A DNA stretch of 64,000 nucleotides from Parabacteroides sp. PH5-46 (GCF_029892785.1 NZ_JARXXA010000015.1:1-64000); one strand, 5' to 3'. Positions 26,823 to 35,721 are shown, numbered from the stretch's first letter. The notes: generated by a model not told the origin, from the sequence alone. Program-made: numbers and translations.

Positions 26823-26840
26823 TATCGAAAAACGATAAAT
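26823..26840. promoter_or_regulatory. downstream operator arm of the DUF2975/HTH operon
   Basis: TATCGAAAAACGATAAAT, the inverted copy of 26765-26782, overlaps the expected transcription start. A repressor bound here would block initiation. Confidence 0.65.
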
Positions 26841-26873
26841 AACACATGAATAACAACTAATATTTATTGAACA

Positions 26874-27521
26874 ATGAAAAAACGATTAAACATTATTTCC
26901 ATGTTGGTACTCCTAACCTTCGGGATGTTAATAGGACAAAATATGTATAAAGGGATCAACTCTTTTATTGAAGGTTTTACCCAGGGGACTAAGCAAGTTC
27001 CAGGGGAATCGATAAAAATGGACGGTTATCTGGCTTTCGACGTAAAACCGGTAAAATATACGGTTTATCCGGATACATTGTATAATAAAAAAAGTGATAC
27101 TAAGGTATCATATAGAAGTTCTTCTGTTGAAGTAAAGATGGAAAGTTCTAAAAAAATGGAAAAGTATACTATATGGTCGATATTTCCCAGTTTGTTTATT
27201 TTTGCTTTGGGTATAATTATGATTATAAGATTTGTCAGACTCATTAATACAATAAACAATTCAATCATTTTTGATAGAATCAATATAAAACGTTTGCGTT
27301 TTATAGGAATAGGATTCATTATTTTCTTTCTGGTCAATGCTATCATGGAATATTTTTATGTACAATCGCTTAAGGAAATCATAGAATTTGATAATTATAA
27401 AATAAGTGGTATTAATATAATTCATACACTTAGTTTAGTATTGGGTTTAGTATCTCTCCTGGTAGCGGAAATATTCGCCATTGGTTTAAAATTAAAAGAA
27501 GAACAAGAGTTAACAATCTAA
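26874..27521 (+). CDS. DUF2975 membrane protein, paralogue 1
   Basis: 215 residues with four predicted membrane helices (about 8-25, 100-120, 142-162, 180-208) and an extracytoplasmic loop at 30-95. The pattern NSIIFDRINIKRLRFIGIGFIIFF followed by VAEIFAIGLKLKEEQELTI is the DUF2975 core. It is the first of three tandem paralogues that end in nearly the same peptide (LKEEQELTI), followed by a Cro/CI-type regulator. DUF2975 genes are commonly paired with such small regulators; the function is unknown. Confidence 0.8.
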   Translation: MKKRLNIISMLVLLTFGMLIGQNMYKGINSFIEGFTQGTKQVPGESIKMDGYLAFDVKPVKYTVYPDTLYNKKSDTKVSYRSSSVEVKMESSKKMEKYTIWSIFPSLFIFALGIIMIIRFVRLINTINNSIIFDRINIKRLRFIGIGFIIFFLVNAIMEYFYVQSLKEIIEFDNYKISGINIIHTLSLVLGLVSLLVAEIFAIGLKLKEEQELTI

Positions 27522-27534
27522 TATTTATTAAACA

Positions 27535-28164
27535 ATGGAAAAGAGAAGAATCAATATCATTTTTTTCGCACTACTTGCTTTATTACTTTTCGTTTTAGGT
27601 AATGGTATGCATATTGCAATCTCTAACGCTATCAAAGGCGGGACAGAAGTATATAGTAATGAAGAAGAGAGACACTCTAATTTTGTTGAATGTTTAATAC
27701 AGCCATCAGGAACAGATCAATATCCGGATAAAACGATACGTTTGTCAGATAATCAGACCATAAGGTATAAAACTCAATCTGTCGAAGCAGAAATTGAAAT
27801 TCCATTATGGGTTTCAGCAAGCAAAGGCATATTAGTTTTACTTATCTTTGTCTTGCTCATTTTCAGCATCGCATATTTTGTAAAATTCATCCGCAACATT
27901 AAAAATGGAGCTATTTTTATCAAACCAAATATCAAGTATATGAGGTTTATAGCAATAACCCTTTTAACTAATTTTCTTTATTTCAATTTCTATGACTATA
28001 TTGAATATTTAATAGCAAAAAAACAATTCTATCTGGAAGGTTATCAATTATCTACTCCCGATTTTCGTCTTGGTCCCCTTTGGGTATCTCTGATATTCTT
28101 CTTATTTGCCGAAATATTTGCTTATGGCATCAGATTAAAAGAAGAACAAGAACTAACAATCTAA
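27535..28164 (+). CDS. DUF2975 membrane protein, paralogue 2
   Basis: 209 residues with the same layout as its upstream neighbour: N-terminal helix, polar loop with a YPDKTI-like segment, then NGAIFIKPNIKYMRFIAI and AEIFAYGIRLKEEQELTI. It starts 13 bp after paralogue 1. The last nine residues are identical in all three copies while the loops differ widely, so the conserved tail probably makes a common contact and the loops have diverged. Confidence 0.78.
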   Translation: MEKRRINIIFFALLALLLFVLGNGMHIAISNAIKGGTEVYSNEEERHSNFVECLIQPSGTDQYPDKTIRLSDNQTIRYKTQSVEAEIEIPLWVSASKGILVLLIFVLLIFSIAYFVKFIRNIKNGAIFIKPNIKYMRFIAITLLTNFLYFNFYDYIEYLIAKKQFYLEGYQLSTPDFRLGPLWVSLIFFLFAEIFAYGIRLKEEQELTI

Positions 28165-28173
28165 TAATATTGA

Positions 28174-28644
28174 ATGATGAAAAAGAGATTAAATATATAT
28201 TGTGTATGGTTGATTACTGCTTGTATTATTGCATTACTAAGTAACCACTGGGATACAGCTATGTGGTGTTATAACTTAGGAAAAGGCACTGTAAGCATTA
28301 ATTTTGACTCGCCATGGGAATTATCCAAAATTGCATTATGGGCATTAGACCTGAATATCATACTATTTGCCGGCATATTATTCGTAATTATTATACGTAA
28401 TATCAATAACTCTGTTGTTTTTGAGTGGATGAATATCCGTTTCTTTCGCTTTACTGCTTTTGCACTTTTTATCCATTTTATTCTTTCATCGGCAACGAAT
28501 ATGGTAGAGATTTGGGGGATACAAGGTGGAATTGGCGACCCAATAGATTATTACGCGTTAGTTATAACACTCTTTGTACTTGTAATTGCTGAAGTGTTTG
28601 CAATAGGGCTACGTTTAAAAGAAGAACAAGAACTAACAATCTAA
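28174..28644 (+). CDS. DUF2975 membrane protein, paralogue 3 (short)
   Basis: 156 residues. It keeps NSVVFEWMNIRFFRFTAFALF and VIAEVFAIGLRLKEEQELTI, but its extracytoplasmic loop is some 50 residues shorter than in paralogues 1 and 2. It follows paralogue 2 by 9 bp and precedes the regulator by 12 bp. It probably arose by tandem duplication with later loss in the loop. Confidence 0.75.
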   Translation: MMKKRLNIYCVWLITACIIALLSNHWDTAMWCYNLGKGTVSINFDSPWELSKIALWALDLNIILFAGILFVIIIRNINNSVVFEWMNIRFFRFTAFALFIHFILSSATNMVEIWGIQGGIGDPIDYYALVITLFVLVIAEVFAIGLRLKEEQELTI

Positions 28645-28656
28645 AACAACTTAGCG

Positions 28657-28866
28657 ATGGGAATTATAGTAAACTTAGATGTGATGATGGCGAAAAGAAA
28701 GATATCGCTGGGTGAGTTGGCAGAACGCATAGATATTACTCCCGCTAATCTATCCATATTGAAAACAGGAAAAGCAAAAGCAATACGATTTTCTACGCTC
28801 GAAGCCATCTGTGAAGAGTTGGATTGTCAACCTGCCGATATCCTGGAATATAAAAAAGACGAGTAA
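28657..28866 (+). CDS. small Cro/CI (XRE)-type transcriptional regulator
   Basis: 69 residues consisting almost only of a helix-turn-helix domain (KISLGELAERIDITPANLSILKTGKAKAIRFSTLEAICEELDCQPADILEYKKDE), the YozG-like group often found next to DUF2975 genes. As the last gene of the operon it most likely autoregulates through the inverted 18-bp sites at 26765-26782 and 26823-26840. Whether the DUF2975 proteins control it, for example by membrane sequestration, is open. Confidence 0.88.
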   Translation: MGIIVNLDVMMAKRKISLGELAERIDITPANLSILKTGKAKAIRFSTLEAICEELDCQPADILEYKKDE

Positions 28867-29008
28867 AATTTTTTCTATTCTGTGATTATTTAAACAGAAA
28901 AACAACTAATATATTACAAACATTATTCAAGTACATATTATGCTTGAAGAGCCATAGTTATGCTCAAAAAAAGAAAATAAATACATTAATAAATTAAAAA
29001 TTAAAATC

Positions 29009-29521
29009 ATGAAAAAGTCAGTATTAAACATCGTAGTAGTAGCATTCGTAGCTTTATTTTCAGTGTCTGTATCAAGTGTAAACGCACAGTCTCTTCCCGA
29101 ATTTCTTTACAATACGTATGAAGAAAACGGAGTAGTAACATCAAAAGAAATTTGCAAACTGAATTCTTTTGATAATACACACAAACGCCACATTCTGTAT
29201 GAATACACTTATACGGATAATGGCATGCTGAAAAGCCGGAAAGCTTCCTATTGGAATGAGAAAAGAAATGCGTGGGAACATTCAGCTATTATACTCTATA
29301 GCTATAACGAACTGTTGAATGATGTAACCTTGGAATATGCCGAATGGAATGATTCAAAAAATGATTTCGATAGTCCGATAGAGAGAGCTGTTTACCAATT
29401 ATCTAATGAGCAACTAATATCTTCATATACGCTATATGAAAAAGATAATTCAGAAATAAACTGGAGCATTAAAGAACATTTTTCATTGGATACTCATTTT
29501 ATAGCTTATAATATGCAATAG
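29009..29521 (+). CDS. small secreted DUF3836-like protein
   Basis: 170 residues. A signal peptide (about 1-26, ending VNA-Q) is followed by a polar beta-rich domain with aromatic repeats (YNTYEENGVVTSKEI, YEYTYTDNGMLKSRKASYWNE, ILYSYNELL). This agrees with the Bacteroidetes family DUF3836, of unknown function. No lipobox, so periplasmic or secreted. It is preceded by a 140-bp gap and followed by a strong terminator. Confidence 0.65.
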   Translation: MKKSVLNIVVVAFVALFSVSVSSVNAQSLPEFLYNTYEENGVVTSKEICKLNSFDNTHKRHILYEYTYTDNGMLKSRKASYWNEKRNAWEHSAIILYSYNELLNDVTLEYAEWNDSKNDFDSPIERAVYQLSNEQLISSYTLYEKDNSEINWSIKEHFSLDTHFIAYNMQ

Positions 29522-29559
29522 ACACACTTTTACTTTGCATTATTTGATTGAGTATTACT

Positions 29560-29583
29560 CCCCCTCCGGCTTGCCGGAGGGGG
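29560..29583 (+). terminator. strong intrinsic terminator
   Basis: A perfect 11-bp GC-rich stem (CCCCCTCCGGC / GCCGGAGGGGG), a 2-nt loop and TTTTATTTTT. It ends transcription of the DUF3836-like gene and lies 8 bp from the stop of the convergent protease gene. Confidence 0.9.
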
Positions 29584-29591
29584 TTTTATTT

Positions 29592-32375
29592 TTATCGTTT
29601 AATAGCCTTTATTATACAGGTTTCTTTGTCGGTTGTCAAACGGAACAGGTAGAAGCCTTTGGGTAGTGACTCTGTATGAATAAAGCCTTGCGGGCGTTCT
29701 ATCCGTTTGTGTAACTTGCCGTCAATCGAGATTATTTCCAGTGTTTTTACCTGCTCAGCATTTATCAGGTTTACATAAGTACTGAAAGATGTAGGAGCAA
29801 TTGAAACCTTGTTTTGCAGGATATTTTCAACGTCAACAATAACACTTCCGCTTACTTCTGTCTGCGTGCTTTCTACGTTACCATACATCGCCGATACGGC
29901 ATAGGAATAACTACCGTTTCCTCCCGGTGTTTGGTCTACGTAATGTGTATTTGTTACAAGTGAGCGGTTGATCTTTTGATTGTCTCTGTAAACATGATAT
30001 CCAGTCAGATTAGGGAAAGCATATGGGGTTGCACTACGGAGTGATACCCCTTCCGTCTGTACCTGCTCAAGCTGTTTCATCAAAGGTTTTAAGGCCGATT
30101 TAGTCAATACCAGATCACTTGCAGAAGCGCTCCTTGCCGAATTACCCTCTTCGGAAGTAACAATAGCTGCTACCAGGAAATTATAGTTGAAATCATCCTC
30201 GCCTTCGCCATCGTATAAGGCTTCCCAATTTACGCCATCTTCAGATATCAGGTTTCCTCTTTCATTCGCAGCAGGCCCTCCGTCACAATACGCCGGATAG
30301 TCTGATTCACTAAATTCAGATGCATATATAGCAACAATCAGATCGCTATTATTGCTGATCGTAAATGGAGTAGTCAACTCTATTGTATTGAACTTATTGT
30401 ACGTCAAATTACTTACATTTTGTGTGTATTTACGCTTGCCCTGCGTAATCAGTATAGAATATGTAACATTTTTGGCCGGGAAGAAGCGTACCGCTTTCAG
30501 CAGCTTATTATTAAAAGGAGCTATCTCTTCATGGCTCCAGCTTTGTCCGAAATAGAACGGGCTTCCGTCAAGAGTTACTATATAAACCGGAATTTCTGTT
30601 CCCCAGTAAATCGTTTGCTGGTAAATAGGGGCATCCCAGTTGAGAAGCACTCCCTGAGAAGCTTCATAGCGGGCTGTAGGATTAGAGGGGCCGAGATATT
30701 TCATTACATAAACAGACTTACTGGTAGGCATAGACTCCGTATTATTGGCATATACGGCTGAAACACCATAGTTTGTAGTTCCGCTCTTAGGCGAGTTGTC
30801 TACATAAGACAGACCGGAAATATTCGCTTCAAAAATCCCGCTTTTATATACATTATAGCTGAGAGGCTGTTGAGTAGCCGGAGCATCCCAGCTTAGCAAT
30901 ACTTGTCCGTCAACATAATTGCCCTGCAGATTGGTTGGCTTTTCTATCACCACAGGTTCAACCTGATAGGTTCCTTGCAGAGTTTCTACACCCGAACCGA
31001 GCGGATCCAGCCAGATATCCATTCGCCCGATACTATCCCTGCTATATTGATTCCAATGATAATATAGCTTTCCATAGAGGTTCAGACCATTTGAATCTTC
31101 ACAGCTTGAATTACCACCACTCAAGGTACCTACAATCAGCTTATCCTGGTTAAAAAGAGGTGAGCCGGAAGAGCCACCCTCTGTTACTCCATGCCCGTTT
31201 ACTGTTTCTGTAAAGAAAACATTCCAATGGGCGCCTCTGGCGCCTTTATTTCCATCTTCATCTTCCCAGCCAATGGTTGTAGACTGGCTTGTAAAGGTAG
31301 ATATCTTCTTATAATCACCCTGAGGATGATGAATTCCTACTCCCGATTTAGCTCCTGTATTTGTTCTGTTCCAGCCGTTATAATAGGCATAATAATTTTC
31401 CGGTATATGTTGGTTCAGTAATAATAGCAAGCCATCGGAACCGCCATTCAGCGGAGTGGCAGCTATCCTTTTGCAACCCGTCATTGTTTGGGTTGAAAGA
31501 TGTCCCGAAAGATTATCACATCCTTTTTTTTCATAATGAAAATAGAATACCCACTGATTATAATCCGATTCGGAAGCTACTGCTTGTGTACCTTCCGAAC
31601 AATGGTTGGCCGAGAGGATATAAGGCTTAAAATCCTGCGCTGTATTATTAACCAGTGAAGCCGAGCATATAAACGACTCCTTTCCTATCCGTTGGAGCAT
31701 TTTACAAACACCTGTTTTTTGTGTCTGCCACTCTTCCCCTTCTTCGCAGTTTATGTTTACTTCACAAGTACCGGAAGAACTCCTCAGCGAAGGGGTATTA
31801 CTTACTGTCAGGTGGTTATATCCATAGCCTACTGCTTCTATTTCGATCAAAGGTTGCTCTCCGCTTACAGCAGCTACATATTCCAGGATAATATCATCTC
31901 CGGCAACAAATTCTGTTGCAAATTTCTCGGTTTTCGGGTTGGTTTTATTTGTATAAGCTCCCAAAACCTGTGTTTTATCCGCATTATAAATAAATAGTTT
32001 TCCTCCTTCCGGAATATGGAAAGCCCTGTAATAAAGCATCAGGGCAATGGCTCCGTCTGCTTCTATATTCAGTTGCCATATCCTTTCTCCACCCGGCAAT
32101 GTTTGCCAGGCACCATCATTGCTTATACTCAGGTTTGTTTCTATTAGTCTGGCTACTTTCAGAGGCTGTCCCTGGCTTAGCTGCCAGGCATCCACCAGTT
32201 TCATATCTTCTACATTAAATGTGATGGGAAGCTGTATGGAAGGGATTGTACTTCTCAGTGAACTTTCATAGTTAAAACTGGGTGGTAATCCTCCTTCACT
32301 GATTTGGGCATATAATTTACCGAAAGACAAACATATGACTCCAAACAAAATAATAAGACGGTATTTTTTATTCAT
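29592..32375 (-). CDS. T9SS-exported trypsin-like serine protease (lysyl endopeptidase-like)
   Basis: 927 residues from the Met at 32375, chosen because MNKKYRLIILFGVICLSFGKLYAQ is a clean signal peptide; upstream codons would add an implausible extension. The protease domain resembles lysyl endopeptidase of the S1 clan. In this numbering the triad is His258 (ILSANHC), Asp314 (GGSDGLLLLLN) and Ser403 (EGGSSGSPLF). A prodomain of about 180 residues precedes it. Two or more fibronectin-III-like segments follow (KPTNLQGNYVDGQVLLSWDAP; PSNPTARYEASQGVLLNWDAP). The last 70 residues form a T9SS sorting domain (VKTLEIISIDGKLHKRIERP...LPKGFYLFRLTTD). It should be surface-attached or released, cleaving proteins after Lys or Arg. 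Confidence 0.88.
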   Translation of the reverse strand: MNKKYRLIILFGVICLSFGKLYAQISEGGLPPSFNYESSLRSTIPSIQLPITFNVEDMKLVDAWQLSQGQPLKVARLIETNLSISNDGAWQTLPGGERIWQLNIEADGAIALMLYYRAFHIPEGGKLFIYNADKTQVLGAYTNKTNPKTEKFATEFVAGDDIILEYVAAVSGEQPLIEIEAVGYGYNHLTVSNTPSLRSSSGTCEVNINCEEGEEWQTQKTGVCKMLQRIGKESFICSASLVNNTAQDFKPYILSANHCSEGTQAVASESDYNQWVFYFHYEKKGCDNLSGHLSTQTMTGCKRIAATPLNGGSDGLLLLLNQHIPENYYAYYNGWNRTNTGAKSGVGIHHPQGDYKKISTFTSQSTTIGWEDEDGNKGARGAHWNVFFTETVNGHGVTEGGSSGSPLFNQDKLIVGTLSGGNSSCEDSNGLNLYGKLYYHWNQYSRDSIGRMDIWLDPLGSGVETLQGTYQVEPVVIEKPTNLQGNYVDGQVLLSWDAPATQQPLSYNVYKSGIFEANISGLSYVDNSPKSGTTNYGVSAVYANNTESMPTSKSVYVMKYLGPSNPTARYEASQGVLLNWDAPIYQQTIYWGTEIPVYIVTLDGSPFYFGQSWSHEEIAPFNNKLLKAVRFFPAKNVTYSILITQGKRKYTQNVSNLTYNKFNTIELTTPFTISNNSDLIVAIYASEFSESDYPAYCDGGPAANERGNLISEDGVNWEALYDGEGEDDFNYNFLVAAIVTSEEGNSARSASASDLVLTKSALKPLMKQLEQVQTEGVSLRSATPYAFPNLTGYHVYRDNQKINRSLVTNTHYVDQTPGGNGSYSYAVSAMYGNVESTQTEVSGSVIVDVENILQNKVSIAPTSFSTYVNLINAEQVKTLEIISIDGKLHKRIERPQGFIHTESLPKGFYLFRLTTDKETCIIKAIKR

Positions 32376-32511
32376 ATCATTTAAATATATCCATATATAA
32401 AAATAGCATAAGAGGAAGAAAACATATATCCTCTCTCTTATGCCTATTCCGAACGAAAGTATATAATTTTTCGGTTCAAACAACTTATTTCCCTGTTTTT
32501 TTGGAACTTGT

Positions 32512-34575
32512 TCAGAATTTCCATCGCAAAAGCGTATACATATCTGTCTTCTTGTTTCCCTCTATTTCTTCCAACTCTGATCCGATTATTTCTCTGTCTG
32601 AGTAACAGGTATGCCCTACTTTGGCAGACAGGGATAAGCGATTTGTTATGTTCCATCGAAAAGTAGCCGCCAAACGATAGCCACTCCCATAGAACGAAGG
32701 CATGGAAAAGGCATATAATATGTTCTTTTCGTATGAACTAAGGCGGCTTGCATAGTCTTCAGTACAAAACACAGCAGCGTGCAAATCAAGCTGAAAAGGG
32801 ATCGTCTTTGGCTTCCACCCCAGGCTTTGAGCCAGCATAATGCCTTTACTTCCGGAACGTTCCTTTTCCTTATATAGCACGCCTTCCAGCGAGGTTTTCA
32901 AATAAACAGCTACTACTTCAGACTGTACCTGCATGCGCAATCTGTGCTGATTATAAGGCAGTACGGAAACAGTATTTTTATCAGGAACTGATATGTTTTT
33001 CTCTTTTTGCCTGTATTTGTATCGTATATAAAAAGAAACCTTTTCTATTTCTGAATAGTCCAGCCGGAGCATATACTCACTTCCTGATGAGGGCGCATCT
33101 ACCCCGTATTTCAACCAAGGGAAGCGGAAATGGTCTGCAGAGGCTGATACCTTCCAATGTGCAAAAGGGCTCAATTCAAGCCCTATATACAGGCCTTGTT
33201 CATTCTGGGGTGTTGTATTTTGTGAGAAGGCATTTCCGTAGAAAGCCTGATAAGCCGGGTCGTAATAACGGTATAACAGCAATAGTGATATATAGGATAC
33301 CGGTGTTAACTGCAAGGCATTCAGGGTAGAAATAGCTTTGTTTTGAGAGATAGCCGTTTCACCATAAAATTTCAGGTATCGGTTTTTCAACAGGTAATCC
33401 ACACTTGCGTTCACATTCTTATTTCCTCTGAAATAGAAGTAATTATAAGGTTTTGGATCCGGATTTATCGTATAATTGCCAAAGGAATAAGAAAGCACCG
33501 TAAAGCCCAGACAAACATTGGGTGTAGCATATCGGATATTCCCGCCAAATGTACGTAGCGGTAAGATTTTTCTTTTCTCCCTCTCTCTTGGCAAACGATG
33601 TAACCCGTTCGTAATAATAGAAGTAACTATATTACTATCAGCTATTGAAGCATCCGTTTTCTTATAGGAATAAAAGAAGCTGATATCCATTTTTTTGCCG
33701 GCAGATACAGTAGCGGCAGCTCCACGGAAAAAGTCGTTTTCGTTGGTTGAAAAGTGCCTCCGGAAGCCGTTGAACCTTCTCTCTGCCTGTGTAACAAAGG
33801 TACCTTTTCCGGGAGTAAACTCCTGGCTGACAACCAATCCCTGCCCGAAAGACATCTTGTAATCACCAATCGCCAAGGTTTTCAACCATTTCAAATCTTT
33901 CAATAAAAAATGGATTGAGTAATAATCATAGCCTTTATGATGCCGGTTCCAAAAGGGCTCTCCTGCATCTTTTTCGGCAACAAAACCGGCTTGCAGACGA
34001 TCATCAAACGTATAGGAATATCGCAAGGAATGATAGAACGGCTCACCAAGGTATTGGCGGTTCGGATATTTTTCAAGCAGACTATCAGGCTGTGTACGAT
34101 AGCCTTTCTTTTGTTGAAAACAATTATCATACCTCAACTGTAGCTCATTTGAACCATATTTCAACAGGTTATGAACCGTAAATGGACGCTTTTCAACTTT
34201 TAATTCACCAATATATGTGAAAGAAAGTAATAAGTCTATCGTTTGAAAATCAAGCTGTTCTATATTTTTTAGTTCATAGATACTAACAAGTTTTCCATAT
34301 CGCTCGCGATAGTTTATGATCTGTTCAATCTGCAGATCGGATAAGAAAGGTAATCGTCTAAGTTGCTCTGCTGTAATTAAATTCAAATCCAAAGGATGAT
34401 CCGCCAGATAGGATAACTCATTGTATAGCGTCTCTATTTCTTCTGCATTTTCAGCCTCCAAAGCTAATTCATCAACATATTCCATCCACTTATCAACAGA
34501 AAATACATATTGTGCTTTGAGTTGATAACAACTTATCAACAGAAGTATAAACAAGTTTATGAACAATTTTTTCAT
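32512..34575 (-). CDS. helix-hairpin-helix protein with outer-membrane barrel-like C-terminus
   Basis: 687 residues. Signal peptide (LFINLFILLLISCYQLKA-Q), then two ComEA-like helix-hairpin-helix segments (LDLNLITAEQLRRLPFLSDLQIEQIINYRERYGKLVSIYEL and LDFQTIDLLL, about 55-125). From about 180 to the end are amphipathic strands rich in aromatics, ending SDREIIGSELEEIEGNKKTDMYTLLRWKF with a terminal Phe, as expected of an outer-membrane beta-barrel. The pairing of HhH with a barrel is recurrent in Bacteroidetes. DNA uptake has been suggested from the HhH part, but I see no direct evidence. It is co-transcribed with the gene at 34587-35408, 11 bp upstream. Confidence 0.7.
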   Translation of the reverse strand: MKKLFINLFILLLISCYQLKAQYVFSVDKWMEYVDELALEAENAEEIETLYNELSYLADHPLDLNLITAEQLRRLPFLSDLQIEQIINYRERYGKLVSIYELKNIEQLDFQTIDLLLSFTYIGELKVEKRPFTVHNLLKYGSNELQLRYDNCFQQKKGYRTQPDSLLEKYPNRQYLGEPFYHSLRYSYTFDDRLQAGFVAEKDAGEPFWNRHHKGYDYYSIHFLLKDLKWLKTLAIGDYKMSFGQGLVVSQEFTPGKGTFVTQAERRFNGFRRHFSTNENDFFRGAAATVSAGKKMDISFFYSYKKTDASIADSNIVTSIITNGLHRLPREREKRKILPLRTFGGNIRYATPNVCLGFTVLSYSFGNYTINPDPKPYNYFYFRGNKNVNASVDYLLKNRYLKFYGETAISQNKAISTLNALQLTPVSYISLLLLYRYYDPAYQAFYGNAFSQNTTPQNEQGLYIGLELSPFAHWKVSASADHFRFPWLKYGVDAPSSGSEYMLRLDYSEIEKVSFYIRYKYRQKEKNISVPDKNTVSVLPYNQHRLRMQVQSEVVAVYLKTSLEGVLYKEKERSGSKGIMLAQSLGWKPKTIPFQLDLHAAVFCTEDYASRLSSYEKNILYAFSMPSFYGSGYRLAATFRWNITNRLSLSAKVGHTCYSDREIIGSELEEIEGNKKTDMYTLLRWKF

Positions 34576-34586
34576 CTGTAAGGCTT

Positions 34587-35408
34587 TTAAAAAGAAAACA
34601 TAAGGCCTACCCCTGAACTAATCCCTAACACCGGATGATAAACCGCCGCTACATCTATCCTGAACAAGGAAAAACCATACCCTATACCAAACGAAGGGAG
34701 TAAAGGGTTCCCTCTTATTCCAGCCCGCAGGCTAAATTGATCAAATGGTATATATTCTACCCCTGCTTCAGCTGTTACAGCCTTTTCATCATTGCTCTCC
34801 AAGGTAGCAGATATAAACAGTTTGTTGATAACTTCCCATCTAAATCCAATTTGCAATAAATAGGCTGTAAAATCCTTTATTTCAAATGATTTATCTCCTA
34901 TAAAAACTGCCGGACGATCCATTATCAACATACCTATCAACAAGTTTTCAAAAGGAGAGTAACTTATCCCCACATCTGTAGATAAACGTCCCAGCCTGTC
35001 TTCCATCAACTCAGTCTGCAACATAGCATATTGAATGCTTATACCCAATGAAAAACGGCTACTCAACTGTTTTCCAAGCGATAAGCGAAACATACTCTCT
35101 CGATACGCATCATAGCCGAAAGACAATACATCCAAACCAAAGGACAGTATATCATTCGGGAAATGAAATCCTCCATTAATAGTAGCTAACTCCTTCAGTC
35201 CGTATCGATTGAAGTAATTAAGATGAATGTTACTTTCGCCGGGAATGGCTATCAGGGCAGGATTAAACAAAGGAGATCCGGTTACACCGTTTCCACCCAT
35301 ACCCATACTACGTATATCCAGCATACGCAAATTATTCGCGGCGTATAACGTACAGGTACTCAGAAAAAAACACACAAAATACAGCTGTATTTTTACCAGC
35401 TTCTTCAT
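34587..35408 (-). CDS. PorV/PorQ-like outer membrane protein
   Basis: 273 residues from the Met at 35408 (MKKLVKIQLYFVCFFLSTCTLYA signal); the longer reading from 35447 would overlap the promoter. The mature start, LDIRSMGMGGNGVTGSPLFNPALI, is the typical N-terminus of the FadL-related PorV/PorQ group (GMGGxxV...NPA). Alternating strands continue to a terminal Phe (GVGLMFSF). PorV and PorQ act in T9SS; this paralogue is short, and its link to the adjacent HhH-barrel protein is by operon only. Confidence 0.7.
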   Translation of the reverse strand: MKKLVKIQLYFVCFFLSTCTLYAANNLRMLDIRSMGMGGNGVTGSPLFNPALIAIPGESNIHLNYFNRYGLKELATINGGFHFPNDILSFGLDVLSFGYDAYRESMFRLSLGKQLSSRFSLGISIQYAMLQTELMEDRLGRLSTDVGISYSPFENLLIGMLIMDRPAVFIGDKSFEIKDFTAYLLQIGFRWEVINKLFISATLESNDEKAVTAEAGVEYIPFDQFSLRAGIRGNPLLPSFGIGYGFSLFRIDVAAVYHPVLGISSGVGLMFSF

Positions 35409-35444
35409 AGAAAGGTTTTTTGGGTTATTGCTAAAAATCAGTCG

Positions 35445-35452
35445 CAAAGGTA
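35445..35452 (-). promoter_or_regulatory. promoter of the outer-membrane pair
   Basis: CAAAGGTA (TACCTTTG on the minus strand) with CAAA (TTTG) 20 bp further upstream at 35473-35476. This gives the full -33/-7 arrangement and supports the start at 35408. Confidence 0.65.
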
Positions 35453-35500
35453 CTAATTAAGTATACACCTGCCAAATCCTTTATTTATGAGGAAGTTGCT

Positions 35501-35610
35501 GGGTCACAGTTGTGACCCACGTGGTTCACGGCTGTCGACCAGCTGGTTCACAGTTGTCGACCAGTTGAGTCACAGCTGTGAACCAGCTGGTCTATATATG
35601 TAACCCAGTA
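35501..35610. repeat. five-unit 22-bp-period palindromic array
   Basis: Five back-to-back 22-bp units start at 35501, 35523, 35545, 35567 and 35589. Units 2-4 read GG(T)TCACRGYTGT... ACCAGYT with few differences; unit 5 is the most diverged. Hexamers of the form CANNTG (CAGYTG, CACGTG; one is CGGCTG) lie on an exact 11-bp grid at 35507, 35518, 35529, 35540, 35551, 35562, 35573 and 35584. Each is the centre of a dyad, alternately TCACAGYTGTGA-like and ACCAGCTGGT-like. The array lies in the divergent gap upstream of the outer-membrane pair and DUF4294. It has no conserved spacer and is not a CRISPR. Confidence 0.85.
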
Positions 35611-35713
35611 AAAATATTGAAAACAAAATACCTGATAGTCGCTATCGCATTGTATCAAGACCTGTAAATCTTATAAATAGTGTGAAAAGCGAACAATTAA
35701 TCAGTAAATCAGT

Positions 35714-35721
35714 TATTTTTG
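35714..35721 (+). promoter_or_regulatory. -7 promoter element overlapping the start region of the DUF4294 gene
   Basis: TATTTTTG matches TAnnTTTG and ends 6 bp before the ATG at 35728. If used, the transcript would begin at or next to that ATG, giving a leaderless or near-leaderless mRNA. No -33 match is visible. Confidence 0.35.

Noticed and set aside
29592-32483. Longer start of the serine protease at 32483
   Set aside because: The extra 36 residues form an unlikely N-terminus. The Met at 32375 gives a standard signal peptide.
35501-35610. Possible CRISPR array
   Set aside because: Units are contiguous 22-bp palindromic variants without unique spacers, and no cas genes are in the window.
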